Made by a program: the position numbers and the translations under genes
Part shown: piece after piece, positions 34,402 through 46,300 of the stretch
How the letters are laid out: each line of letters starts with the position of its first letter
Position numbering within the stretch: position 1 is the first letter of the stretch
NCBI GenBank assembly: GCA_029876055.1
Contig: CM056880.1
Location: forward strand, 1,302,001 to 1,366,000
Direction: 5' to 3'
From: Madurella fahalii
Taxonomy: Eukaryota > Ascomycota > Sordariomycetes > Sordariales
Length of the DNA: 64,000 nt
The notes under the pieces: generated by a model
Told to the model about the DNA's origin: nothing
Seen by the model: only the letters and a program-made list of their open reading frames with translations
Databases searched by the model: none

Positions 34402-35406
34402 TTATGCGTACCCCAGCTTCCAGAACGTCTCAATATTCTGCCTGCTCTCCTCATCCACATACTCATGCGGCGGCCTGATAGTCACCTCGTCTCCATGGAT
34501 CTCAGCTACTTCCCCTGAAACAAACGGATCAGCAAGAAACTGGTCCACGCCCCGGAGCAGTGTCTTCATAGGTGTAACCACCATGTGGTTGAGCAAGTCC
34601 TTGTCAGAGGCGATGTTTGTGTCTGGTACATGTCAGCCACTTTTCCTTAGCAGAGAGAGAGGTATCTGAATGAACCTACCCAGCACCGCCGGGGCCAGCG
34701 CATTGATCTGAATCCCGACTTTCCCAACCACCCTCGCCATCGACCGCACCAGTCCCACCACGCCAAACTTGGACGCCGCATACAGCGGCGCGATAGGCAG
34801 GGGATACAGCCCGGCGTTGGAAGCAGTGCAAATGATTGATCCCCTCGAAGTCCCCTTTCCCTCCATCTTAGGCTTCTTATTCATATAATGCACCGCGAGG
34901 TTCACCGCTGTCGGCCCATGTCAGCTTTCCAACCTCTCAACCTCAGATCCTCCCACCTCCAATAAGTGATCAAAGACTTGAAACTCACCATAAACAACCC
35001 CCAACAAATTCACCTCCACCGCCTTCACGCTCGGCCTCACCGGCGGTTCCCCATCACCATCGCCGCCGCCCCCGTCCAGCCGCACAAGACTCGACACGCC
35101 CCCCTCGGAGACCCCCGCGTTCGCAATCACCACATCCAGCCTGTTCCCGTGCGCCCCGAAGACCGCCTCAAACGCCGCCGCCTGCGAGTCCCACGAGGAC
35201 ACGTCACAGGCGTGGAACGAGATCTTGCAGGCGGGGAACTCGGCCGCGACCGACGCCGCGACGGACGGGCCGGCGGCGGCGTTGATGTCGAGGATGGCGA
35301 TGGAATGGGTGGCGGCGGGCTGCGAGGCAAAGTGCCGGACGAGGGCGAGGCCGATGCCGCTTGCTCCGCCGGTGACGAGGATGGATTTGGAATCGTGGGT
35401 GGACAT
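34402..35406 (-). CDS. Short-chain dehydrogenase/reductase (15-hydroxyprostaglandin dehydrogenase-like)
   Basis: Predicted 288 aa; exons 34989-35406, 34680-34907 and 34402-34622, all introns phase 1. The NAD(P)-binding motif is TGGASGIG (residues about 13-20), followed by acidic ILDIN at the end of beta2, which favours NAD over NADP. The core also shows CDVSSWD, the stabilising NAG motif (IANAGVSEGG), the catalytic Ser in TASNAGLYPLPIAP and the catalytic Tyr/Lys in LYAASKFG. The C-terminal segment (SGEVAEIHGDEVTIRPPHEY) matches fungal relatives annotated as NAD-dependent 15-hydroxyprostaglandin dehydrogenase-like. The true substrate is unknown. A Gly/Asp-rich insert lies after the NAG motif. 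Confidence 0.92.
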
Positions 35407-36416
35407 CGTATCAAGGGGGTTGGGATGGGGAGGGGAAGGCTTGACGGGTGGGTTTGATGTCGGTGATTGCTGAAGCTTTGGAGCAAGTCCCCATGGCTCG
35501 GGGGATGAGAGTAGTACGTAAGTTATATATGTATGTACATTACATACACGATTCGGGGTTCAAGGGCCAAGACGGGAATGCTCCTCCATCACTCCAACTC
35601 GGAGAACCCCCGCATGATCCCGGCAGTTGAACCGCCCGTCCGGAGACCCGGTTTGTGGATCCATAGTTTCACCACCTTTGTTTCTGTGATTCAGGTCAGA
35701 ACAGCCGCCTCAGTCCTGATAAGAGGAACGTGCTTGAACTTCGTCATTCTCCAAGAGGACGTCTCTGAGGACATCTCTGAAAGCAGGCCGCTATCCTATG
35801 TCCTTTACTTTCCCAGCCCCAGCGAAGCGCTCTCGAGCCATCATAACCTCATGCATCGTAACTTTCTATGTCATCGCCTATAAGCCTCGTAACCGCACAG
35901 TCTCACAATCTCTCCAAAGACGATCCTGTCAAAGGCAAAGCCAACTGAGAGCCAAGTCCACCAGCATGCACCACTAAGCACGCAGATTCATGCAAGGATT
36001 CGCTTCCCACCGCCTCGTCCAACGTCTAAGCAGATACTTCAGAATCTATGGTGATGGGGGTAAAGGGGGGAAGGTAGCGCTACCCGCTTCCAACCACAAA
36101 GAAGTTGTTTATCGACTCATCAAATGTAAGTTAGGTATGTATGTATGTACAGAAAAGCGAGCCTCCCATCCCATCCCATCCCGTCCACCCGTTCCATTCC
36201 ACGCCGCCAAGTAGTCGAACGAACATATGTCAGGTAGGTAGGCAGGCAAGAATAGCCAGCCCAGCGCAAACTCTAGCAGAAGAACTCGGCAAGCACGGCA
36301 CCAATTTTTGTCCTCTCCATGGTAGGGAAGGTATTAAGGGATAGCGTGAGGTAGTATAGCCAGGCCACGCCGCATCGGACCCCACCAGGCCAGCGAGACT
36401 TGAGAGCGATGCGAGC
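35407..36416. other. Intergenic region with short microsatellites
   Basis: About 1 kb between two minus-strand genes. It has a GTAT microsatellite near 36,136 and CATCC repeats near 36,165. No gene recognised. It contains the dehydrogenase promoter and the 3' end of the Skt5/Chs4 gene. Confidence 0.45.
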
Positions 36417-39362
36417 TCACATGACAACCTAAATCAACAGCAATGCGTCAGCATGACCGACTCCAGCCCGTTCGGGAAGATAAATTCTCGAGCAACTTAC
36501 GCAATCACCCTCCGTCTTGCCCTGCGGAATCCCCATCTCCTCGAAGGTAGCAGGCCCCTGACCCATAGTCTTCCCATCGGGATGCTTCAAATCCGCAGGA
36601 GCCGACGGTCTCCCACCGGCGCCACTACTAGGCCTCTGCGGTGCGGGTGTCGGCCTGACATTGCTCTGCGCGGGCGGCGCGCTCGACCTCCCCGTAGCGC
36701 CAGCCTCGATATGCGAGACGGGCCGGCCTGCACCTCCACCGACCGGCGGCCGAAGACTCGGACCATTGTTGTTCGCCGGCGCAGTCATCCTACCAGCAGT
36801 CGCCGGAGGAACGGCGCCGTACCGATCATACCCTCCTCCGGGACCATGCCCGTAGTCGCTAACCGGCCGCGCAGCAGGCCCGGGGCGGCCGGTGGGGCTG
36901 CCTCCTGCGTAACCACCGCCGGCGCCACTCATGTACGAGCCCGCCGGCGGAAGGGGGCCTTGCTGGTTGGGATTAGGTTTCTGCAACCTTGTCCGGGTGG
37001 GGTCGCCGACGGGGATTGGGCCTCCGAACCGCCCATCATGTTGCGGCGGCGGTGGCGGCTGCTGCATTTGCCCTGCCGGGCCCGGGCTCGGCTTCCGATA
37101 CCCTGGCGGTACCTGCGGCTCCCAGCCGCCCGCTCCGGGCTGACTTGACACGGGGCGGCCGCGGCCGGCCGCGTTTTGCATGTGGCCGCCGGGAGAGATC
37201 GGGCGGATACCGAATGCACTCCCCGGACGGTCTGCATGCGGGCCGGCAAGCGCGGGTCCGCGAGCCGCGGGATTCAGGTGCGGGCCGCGCATGTCGTCTT
37301 CGGGGTATGGCGCAGTGGACTTTGGTCTGACGTTGAGCTGCGACGTGTTTTCATCGTGCGGGTAGGGGGCTGCCGGCTTTGGCCGCATCGCGAGGTCATT
37401 GCCGTCCAAGTTCATCGTGAAGGCGGGTGGTCTTGGTGCCGGATCGGGAAAGTCAAGTCCGGCTGCGAGGTTGTTAGCGGCCGTTGGCTGTCGGCACAGA
37501 AAGAAAACAGAAAAAAGAAAAAAAGAAAAAGAAAGACAGAGACTTACCGCCGGCGCCGTTTTGATCGCCCTCTCTCAACGTCGGCAAAACATCGTTCTGC
37601 CTTGCGAATCGCTCTGGCCGCTTGCCGCGCTGGGACCCGTGCTGCGACTTGATACGCGTGAGGGTTGTCGTCTCGTGGTCCTGCTTGGTCAGCGTCCGAG
37701 ACTGGCTCAGCGACTCGAGTCTGTCCTTGGCGTCCTTGTTCCCGTGTTCGGCTGCGAGCTCGTACCACTTGCGCGCTTCACGGATGTCTTTCTGGACGTG
37801 GATGCCGATTTCGTGGTAGTATCCCATAGCGAACTCGCCCGTCGCCAACCCAGAGAGGGCCGCTTCCTGGGCGTACTTGAAGGCCAGCTGCTCGTTCTTG
37901 GGGAACAGTTCGTCGTACCCAAACAGGAACCACCTGCTCACGCCCAAGGCCGCTTCTGGTTGCCCCTGGCGAGCGGCGAGACCGTAGTAGTGGAGAGAAT
38001 ATGCCGGTTTGAAGTCGCACCCAAGCTGGCTAAGCTCATACGCCTGTCCCATCTTAAGCTGTGCCTTGGCGAAGCTGAGGTATGCCGCCTTCTCGATGTA
38101 CTGCCGCGCGATCGTGAGATCGTAGGGAAGGAGCCCCTCGGGAATGCTGATGTCGGGAAGCTCTCGGGCGATGAGCATGCCGTAGACGTAGGCTCCCTGG
38201 GGGGCGTCTTCGTCGGCCGTGTCGGCGGCCCGCTGGATCATCTCCAGGCCTTGCAGGAAATCCCTCTGGTGTCCGTGCTGGCCCATGAGGTGCATCATAC
38301 CCAGCCGGTAGTTGGATGCCGAGTCGCCCATGTTCGCGCCCATCGTGTAGTGCTTGATGGCGTTCCCAATGTCGTTGGAGTTCTCGTAGAGCATGCCCAT
38401 GCGGTATTCGGCCCGTCCGAAGCCGTAATCGGCCGCCTTTTTGTAGAGCGAGTACGCCTCCCGCTTGTTCTCGCGGAAGCCGAACTTGCCAAACTCGAGC
38501 CATTTCCCCTTCATATACGTCGCTTCGGGATGATCCTGCTGGGCGAGGTAGTCCAGGATGTTGACGGCGTCGACGCGCAGCTCGTGCTCCGTCTTGGGCG
38601 TCGGCGGTCGCTCCCGGCCCTTTCCATCCCGCTTCCACTCCCTCGCCTGGGCTTCCTGCGAGACCTCGACCCATATGAGAGTGTCACGGGCCCATGTCAC
38701 CTGCATCGACACATTGTTGGAGTGGAGGACCAGGTTGCGGGCCTGCCACAGGATTTGCTCCTTCTCTTCGTCGCTGGGCGGAATGTTTTCGCCCTTCACT
38801 TTGGGGAACGGGGAGAACGAAGGCGCGTCCATGGCTGTGGAGTCAGGAGCGCTGGTCTGGAAGGGTTTGAAGCTGTCCCAAAGGATTTCCCGCGGTCAGC
38901 GCTGTCGGATCCCCACCATATATATGGGTCCAATAAATGGTCTGGAACTTACTCCTTGGATTGGCCGCCCTCGTAACTCTGCGTGGTCGCGATGCCGTCT
39001 CGTCTAGGTTCAGTGTCGCGGGCTTCGAGTTCCATGCGTTGTATATCTTCCTGCATGTTCTGGGGCACCTCGGGCATTACCCTGCGGCAAACCCGACGTG
39101 GTGTCAGCCTTCAGCCTCGATCCAGCCTCACCGCTGCGCATGGGAGTCGAGCCTCATCCAATCGCTCCTCTTAGGAGGCGCCGAGCGGGCGGATCGGCGG
39201 GGGGGGGATTCCGACCCAGGCAATCCTTGGAAAAAAAAAAAAAAAGAAAGAAAAGAAAAGAAAAGACAAACACGCTTACCTCTGCGGGGCTGGAGCGACG
39301 ACCTCGGGCATGTAATAGTCATCGTAGCCCCCGGGAACAAACGTGGCGCCAAACTGCGGCAT
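36417..39362 (-). CDS. chs4: Chitin synthase activator Skt5/Chs4 homologue with Sel1 repeats and CaaX box
   Basis: At least 836 aa; exons 39280-39362, 38953-39081, 37548-38872, 36501-37462 and 36417-36428. The sum is an exact codon multiple. The large exon carries seven or so Sel1-like repeats (AEYRMGMLYENSNDIGNAIK, KWYELAAEHGNKDAK and others), as in yeast Skt5/Chs4, which activates chitin synthase III at the bud neck or septum. The next exon is a Pro/Gly-rich disordered tail ending FEEMGIPQGKTEGDC. The last exon encodes only Val-Val-Met-stop, which creates the CaaX box CVVM; a terminal Met favours farnesylation and so membrane anchoring. The ATG at 39362 is the first available Met, but the frame arrives there from an acceptor at about 39,400, so a further N-terminal exon probably exists upstream. 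Confidence 0.9.
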
Positions 39363-42110
39363 GTCTCGAGACTTGTCGCCGGGCAGAGGACCCGGAGCTG
39401 CATAAATTAATGAGCGAAAAGCAGTCAGCAGGAGAAGTCGTACAACGTTTAACCCTCTGCGCCTGTTCCCCGCTCCAATCTGTCCTAGGCTGCTGCTGGC
39501 TGGTGCCAACGATGGCGGGGACCTGGTAGGGCCGGAGATGCAAGGAGGGGCGCCAAGAGAACTGCTGTCCGTCGGGCTTCGGTTGGCTTCTGCGCGACGG
39601 ACTCAATATCCGAGGATGTGGCTTGTCGATCGGAATCGCGGAAGTAGATAGTTTTTTTTTCTTATCGGATAGAGGGAGCAATAGTGTTTTGGGAAATGCG
39701 AGGGAGCCTCCGATCTTTTGAGGAGGGGCCAGGTCAAGCCGACAGTGGCTGTTACGCGGGTTGGAATGAAGGGAACCGGGGCCAACACGGGGGCCAGATG
39801 GACAAGGGAAGCATAAGCAGCAGCGCTCTGGCAGACCCGGTTTTGCCGAGAAACGGGCGATGAGGGTGCGGCCTGGCCCGGGATTTGCAAGGTGACGCCG
39901 GGGTGGTTTGGGCTGCGTAGCTGCGGCCTGCGCCACTCACGACCGCGCGATTCTCAGAAACCTTCATTAAACGCGGCTCTGGGTTTTCCCCCTTTGGAAA
40001 CTGTTGCCTGCCGCGTATATCGGCCCGTCTCGCGAAAGAAAACAAAACGTGTGGAAACGGCCTCGTCAACTTGTGATCTGTTGCTGCTGCGAAGGCCCCA
40101 GTCGGCGATTCGTGAACGGCCGGGTTGTATGAATGTAAAGGCGCCCCTCCTTGGCAGTGTCCCGTTTCTAAGGTCGGCCCTAGGTGATCCTCCTCTCCAC
40201 TATCATCCCTTGCCAGCACGCCGGTTGTTGTGGAGGCTCATTCCCGGAAATAGAACAGGGCTCCGCAAAGATCCAGTTGCATCTCTCGGCCTCGCATTCA
40301 TTCACATTCACGTACCTGGATATTGCACAACATCATTGCCGGTGCCGGCAGTCGTGATCTGCGGGATCTGTTTGGTCCCTGCTTGCTGATTGTGTGCAGG
40401 AGCCGGCCGTGTGTATGGCCGGCTGTTCCAGGACGTCATGTCGACCGTTGTGGTGGGGTTGACAGGGTGCAGCACGTCTGCGGGGCAGCTTCAAGCTCTT
40501 GCAGAATGATCAGTCGGCTCGGTACTTCATGTAGGGGGCGCAAGTAGAATATTTCGTCATCTCAGCTCCCCAATATCTGCAGGTAGCCGAACGGGCTTTG
40601 GATGCTGCCGTGTGAGGACGATGCGTAAAGAGAAAAATAACTAGAAGCATGCAAGTGCCACTACGGGCCAATATCACGGGGATGCAAATGACGAAATTCA
40701 GAGCTTCAAGTCCCGGTAATTGTGCGACCTGGAGGGAGTTTGGAGGGGCGGGAAACACTGCAGATTTAAAACATGCATCCCCCAGAACTAAGGGCCTGTA
40801 GCCCCCGACACCAAAGCTCAGCCATCGTAGAATACTACCGCATGAATGGAATTTGCACAAAACAACGCGTTGTATGCCATTTAGACCCCCCTCCTCCGGC
40901 CCCTTGATGGTACAAGCCCATGGCTCCGTGCGTTCCACATGTAATCAGTAGTGCTAAGTGCCGCAGCCACGTGCAACGGCTGCGTTTAAAGCTCGAAATG
41001 CGCCTGGTTCATCGAAATATGCCTTGTGCTAGGCCCTAAGTGGTGATGAGAACCACAGCGCTAGTCGCTGCAAACACGGGTCACCTCATCATGTTCCACC
41101 TGGGCGCAGCGCGGGAGGTCTGAGCTTTGCATGGATGGCGGCACGGGAGATAGACTTCAGGGGGACCCCTATACGGAGATAGAAGGCACAATACCACCTT
41201 TGCCCTTGCAAGGTTGGGCGCCAATCCTTCTGCGACTCTCCTTCATGGATAGGTGCACATGTCGAGATTGTGCACAACTGAGGCCCGGTGGCACCAACAA
41301 TGAAGGGACAAGCAGCACAGCTGCCCTGTTCTTTGTGCCCTGAAACACTAATACTGTGCCACGGCAGCCCAAGACAAGGAAGCAATGGATGAGCAGCGGC
41401 TCGCATTCTTTACCTTTCTCGCCAGAACCGCAGCATAAGTTTAGGAAAGCGGAAGCGAAGGGGGGCTGTTGTTCAAGCCCACTAGCTGAGATGGTTTTGC
41501 GAACGCCATCGCCGGTGTTGATAAGCATGCACTCTCAGCCGTCTGCCAAGCCTGCTAGTCGCTCACGGATGAGCTATCATTGCGATGTCAGCTCGAGATG
41601 AAAGCGGAAATAGAAGATGTCAATATCAGACATGCGCCACGGGGTTACGGAGTAATGTAGTTAGGAATTCAAGATCTCCGCTCAGGTTACTCCCAGGTGA
41701 CGCCAGCTGTCGAGCCCAGCTCCCGCCCAAAGCTGTTGCCAAGACCTGGAACGTCAGCCTTTCAGCCTGGCTGAGCTCGCTGCAAGCCTCACCTAAATGA
41801 TCTAACGACCCTCGCCATCCATCAAAAGCCCTGGTTGCCAAACCATAGCCCATCTCTTCCACGACCACGACCACGACCGCAGCATCGCTCGGAAATTAAA
41901 GAACCCCCCAAAATAGTACCACCGCCAAATCGGTCATTATACCGCCGACCATCGAACCCAGCCGTCGGCGATCGATCAAGGGAGCTTCGGCCGACCTCGA
42001 CCTTGCGCAACCCAGCCCGCCAGGCAACGCACAACCCGCCCGCGGGAAGACGAAAAAGAAAGAAGGAAAATTGAAAAGAGAGAAGGGGGGACACAAACAT
42101 TTCTAGAACA
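39363..42110. other. Large divergent intergenic region
   Basis: About 2.7 kb between the Skt5/Chs4 gene (minus) and the Rpn12 gene (plus). The part next to 39,400-39,600 is probably an intron and an unresolved N-terminal exon of Skt5/Chs4. The rest shows only short unconnected frames. T- and A-rich tracts occur around 39,650. Confidence 0.4.
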
Positions 42111-42995
42111 ATGGCCGACCGCGAACTCACCAACCTGCTCGCGACGCTCAAATCCCGACCGCTCCCCTACGAAGAGGCCGCCGCCCTCCTCTCGCGCGCC
42201 AAGCTGCTGCTCCTCCAGCTCCGCGCCCTGACCCCGTCGCCGTCCACCCCGCCCGCCCACCTGGCGCTCGCGCGCGACGTCTACGAGCAGGGCGCGCTGG
42301 CGTCGATCCGCGCCAAGAACCCGGACGCCTTCACGCGCTACGTGTCGCAGCTGCAGCCCTTCTACGAGACGGCGGCGGGAGCGGCGCGGAGCGAGGAGCG
42401 CAACAAGATCACCGGCCTGTACCTGCTCCTGCTGCTGACGCAGGGGCGGTATGCCGAGTTCCACAGCGAGCTGGAGGGCCTCGGGGTGGCGTCCGGGGTG
42501 GTGGACGTGGAGGGGGATCGGTACCTCGGGTATCCGATCCGGCTGGAGCGGTGGCTGATGGAGGGGAGCTATGACCGGGTGTGGAAGGCGATGAAGAAGG
42601 GGGAGGTACCCTGTGAGGAGTTTGGGGTTTTCTCTGAGGTGCGGCTCCCTTTTTTTTTTTTTTTTATTCCTTCTGTTTCTCAAGGTTTTGACGATGATGA
42701 GGGTATACTAATTGATGATAAACAGATCCTCACCTACCAGATCCGCTCCGAGATTGCCTCGTCGAGCGAGCGCGCCTACCCCTCGTTGCCGCTCTCCTCG
42801 ACAAAGTCGCTTCTCTTCCTCGAGTCCGAGGGCGCCGTCGTCGAGTTTGCGCGCAGCCGCGGCTGGACCGTCAAGGACGGCCAGATCTACTTCCCATCGG
42901 CGCAGGAGGAGGAGGGCGAGCAAGAGAAGGAGATGAGCAAGATGGTGATTGAGAATACCCTAGGCTATGCTCGAGAACTTGAGACCATCGTGTAG
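42111..42995 (+). CDS. rpn12: 26S proteasome regulatory subunit Rpn12 (PSMD8)
   Basis: Predicted 265 aa, close to the family's usual length; exons 42111-42638 and 42726-42995. Rpn12 is a PCI-domain subunit of the 19S lid that finishes lid assembly and helps lid-base joining. Matching features are the TPR-like N-terminal helices, NKITGLYLLLLLTQGRYAEF, the HSELEGLG motif, LGYPIRLERWLMEGSYDRVW, and the PCI/winged-helix part with EIASSSERAYPSLPLS. The C-terminus MVIENTLGYARELETIV is typical of this subunit. The 87-nt intron contains a run of 17 or so T residues. The ATG sits about 20 nt after a purine-rich leader, and no upstream in-frame ATG was needed. Confidence 0.95.
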   Translation: MADRELTNLLATLKSRPLPYEEAAALLSRAKLLLLQLRALTPSPSTPPAHLALARDVYEQGALASIRAKNPDAFTRYVSQLQPFYETAAGAARSEERNKITGLYLLLLLTQGRYAEFHSELEGLGVASGVVDVEGDRYLGYPIRLERWLMEGSYDRVWKAMKKGEVPCEEFGVFSEVRLPFFFFFIPSVSQGFDDDEGILIDDKQILTYQIRSEIASSSERAYPSLPLSSTKSLLFLESEGAVVEFARSRGWTVKDGQIYFPSAQEEEGEQEKEMSKMVIENTLGYARELETIV

Positions 42996-43350
42996 CCGGC
43001 CGCGACATCTGTGGATAACTTGATGATGGATGAATGGGAACAGCAGCGCTTTAGACGCTACCGCGTTCCGTTTGTTAATATGCCTACGTAATGATAGATG
43101 GGGCATAGAAGAGACGAGGCTCGAGAATAACAATGCCGTCACCAAACATGGGAATGATCAGATGGCTCTGCTTTTGCTACAACTAGATTCATATTCCGCA
43201 TAGCAAACATGTCCACCCCCCGGCGCTATCAGCTATTCTAGACCTCCAGACTTTTCCCGCTCCGTAAAAGCCCCTCCACCCAGATTGTTTGGCGGTCCCC
43301 TGAATCCCACGGGGCCGCCGGCGTAAAACATAATTATAGATCACCCATGC
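42996..43350. other. Convergent 3' spacer
   Basis: About 350 nt between the stops of converging Rpn12 and alpha-COP genes. Only UTR-like sequence is seen. Confidence 0.5.
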
Positions 43351-46300
43351 TTAAGCAAACAGCTTCAACCCGCTGCCGTGCTTGCCGACCTCGCAGACCT
43401 CGCACACGGTGCACACGGTGCCCTTGTACTTAGTGTGGTACTTGGACCCGTCAAACGCGCACTCCTCGTACGCAGTGCCGCTGTAGATGGGCGTGTGGCT
43501 GGCGGCGCAGATCTCAAACTCGGCAAACTGGTCAAACTCGATCTCTACCGCGTCATTCGGGTTGCGCTCGCACTGAGCCTTTGTTTTCCGAGCCTAAGAT
43601 TCACAGTCAGCTTTCCACCCCCTAGAGTTCACCATAGATGAAAACTTACGCTGGCCAGGATCTTCTCCATTTCTCCGTTTGCCAATATCCTGTTGGCAAA
43701 ACTCAAGGCTGAGTTGTAGTTCTTGCTGCGCATTGCCAAATTCATAGCGCTTAGTAGGGCGAGTTGCCGGTGCTGCACCTCAATCTTGGGAATAGTAAAG
43801 TAGGCCGACAGTTCCAGACTCCGCTTCAGGAGCTGAGGGTTCTTGCTAACGGCGTCAGGTGCGCCGAGCGCTCTCCGGCCGAGCTCGATTGCGATGGCGG
43901 CAGCGTACTCGCTTGCCGAAGCGATCAGCTTCTTGGCCTCTGCCACCTCGCTCTCACTGCTCACGGCGTTGACCAGCAAGGCGTGCAGAATACCCTTAAA
44001 GATCTTAAGGCTATCCTCTAGCTTGTTGGCCTTCATGGTATCATAGCCGCGTTGCAAGTCATTCGCAGCAAGGGTTTCCAAATCCCTGGGAATGATGGGC
44101 AGGACTTTCCTGGGGTCTGACTCCTCAACTGTCCGGCGGACGTAGTTAACCAGAGATGGCAGACCAACAGATGCCGGAAGGTACGTCTTGGATGCCTGGT
44201 AGATCTCCAAGAACCGCGGCTTAAGAGGCGCAAAGTTCACGGCACCGACTTGTCGGTTGAGGAGTTGCATCGCCGTGTCGAAGGATCCGCCGGCAACATG
44301 GTCAGCAGCCAAGGGTGAGTTACGCGCCCACAAGTCCGCCTCACTGCTGCCCGCACCGCCAGCATCGGCGCTCTCCACGTTGACAAAGCCCTCTTCGACT
44401 TCGGCAACAATGTCCTCACCCATGTCCCAGCCGGCAGCGTCCTCGTCTTCCTCGGCTTCCGCAAGGCCATCCTGCTTGACGGCGCCATCTTCACCTGCCT
44501 CCAGCCCATTGGCTGCCGGCTCATCTTCTAATGACAGGCCCTCGACCTGGCCAAGGAGGGCTTTCTCAAAGAAAGATTGTGACGTAGCCTTGGTCGGCCA
44601 GTTGACCTTGTAGGTCGGTACTACCGGCTTCGGAGGGGTGAGCGGCTCACCAAATGTGGGGAGGGTGAGCTGGTCTTCCGTGAGACCCGTGGCCTCAAGA
44701 ATCGACTGGCATTCCTCCTCCAGCCCGTTGGACTTGGCCGTCATGTATGCCAAGGGATCTGAACTGTCAGTCACGTCTGGGAACAGGGGGGTTGTGGAGT
44801 CTCTTACATAGGTCAATCTCCTTGAACATCTGGATCCGGTCCTCAACCTCGCCCAAATAAAGAGCGTTCTGAAACCTCGAGGTAAAGTCTCCGCGGTGCT
44901 CGGCAATCTTGGCCATCCTAGATAGTTTTCCATTGTCTCCGGTTGTGAGGTAGAGGAACGAGAGCTTGTCGAAATGCTTGAGCTTCTGGTAGCACATCTC
45001 AACGATGGTATGGTTGCCATGAGCCAACGCCTCGGTGCTTAGTCTCGTCCAGAGCTTGGGGCGGTCGAGCTGCTTTGCCATCTCGACTGCGACCTCCAGG
45101 TTCCCGCACTCAATCGCAAGCTCGAATCGAGTTGTGGGGTCCTGCACGAACTGGAGCGCAATCTCTGGGTAGCCCTTCTTTTGCAGGTACGCAATGATTG
45201 ACTGACCGACCAGACTGGAGTTCTGGATGATGTGGAGCATTTCCTCGTAGTTCCTCTTGACCAGGGCAAGCTTGAAGCGGTACTCGGTGGGGTCGATCTG
45301 CAGAATCCTAGGCTTCGCGGCACGATCAAGGCAGTAGACGTTGCGGCCCTTGACGCGGACGAGATACACCGTCTGATCGAGGGTTCGAACAATACCGTTA
45401 TCGCCATTGAGAAGGGTGTACTTGACATGGTTCAGCGTCGAGTACAGCAGGACGCCAGCGTCGTCCCAGGTGGCGCTCTTGATCCTGATCGTCTCGTGCA
45501 GCGTGCTGACTTGCTCTAGCGCCTTGGTTACGATCGTCACATTGTGTTTGCTGAGCAGCGCCGCGTAGAGGCCGTCATTGGACCAAACAACATACTTGAC
45601 ACCGTTGACGGCAAGCTCTGCGGTCGTCTTCTTTTGTTGGATGTCGTAGAGGTGCACAGCTGTCGGAGTGATGATGAGGAGGTTCCCTGTGCCGCCGAAG
45701 TAGATATCGCTCGTCCCAATAGGGGGCTTGAATGACCGAGTCGTGTTGTTGGTCAAGTCCTTGATATCAACCGTCTGTGTTGACGTATTCAGGACGGCAA
45801 AACGGTTACGAGCTACAAAGATGGCCGAGTTGCCCTGGCCGCGCTTCGATTCGGTAGGCTCAATCGCACCAGAGCCGTCACGGGGAAGGTTGACCAACTC
45901 ATATGTGCCGCCATCTGCCGGGGAAGTGACTAAAACGGAACGCTCAGCAGGGTTGTAGGATACGGTCCGTGGCGGCACCCAGGGGCTGCCGAGTTTCTTG
46001 AGAGACAGCAATGTCGGGGACTCGACATTCTTCTGGAAGTCGTACGACTTGACACACTTGTCCTTCGTGATGTAGAACAGTGAGTTTTGGTAAACGGCTG
46101 AGGCAGGTCTCTCGCGCTCAAGCTTGAACACCATGACACCGCTGATTCGAGTTAGCAGCCTGCGCTGAGTGCAAGATACGAATTCACGCACTTATCGTGA
46201 CCAGCAGCAAAGAGATTGATCTCTGGATGGGCTGCTATGACCCAGAACCGGTCGTTCTCGCGCTTAAACGTGTGCACAGCGGTCCGCTTGTTCAGGTCCC

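Noticed and set aside
37399..38976. 525-codon plus-strand open frame rich in Val and Leu
   Set aside because: Complement of the Sel1-repeat exon of Skt5/Chs4; repeat-derived shadow.
39128..39403. Frame beginning MQLRVLCPATSLETC at the 5' end of the Skt5/Chs4 gene
   Set aside because: Its ATG overlaps a splice acceptor and the frame differs from the conserved one (MPQFGATFVPGGYDDYY).
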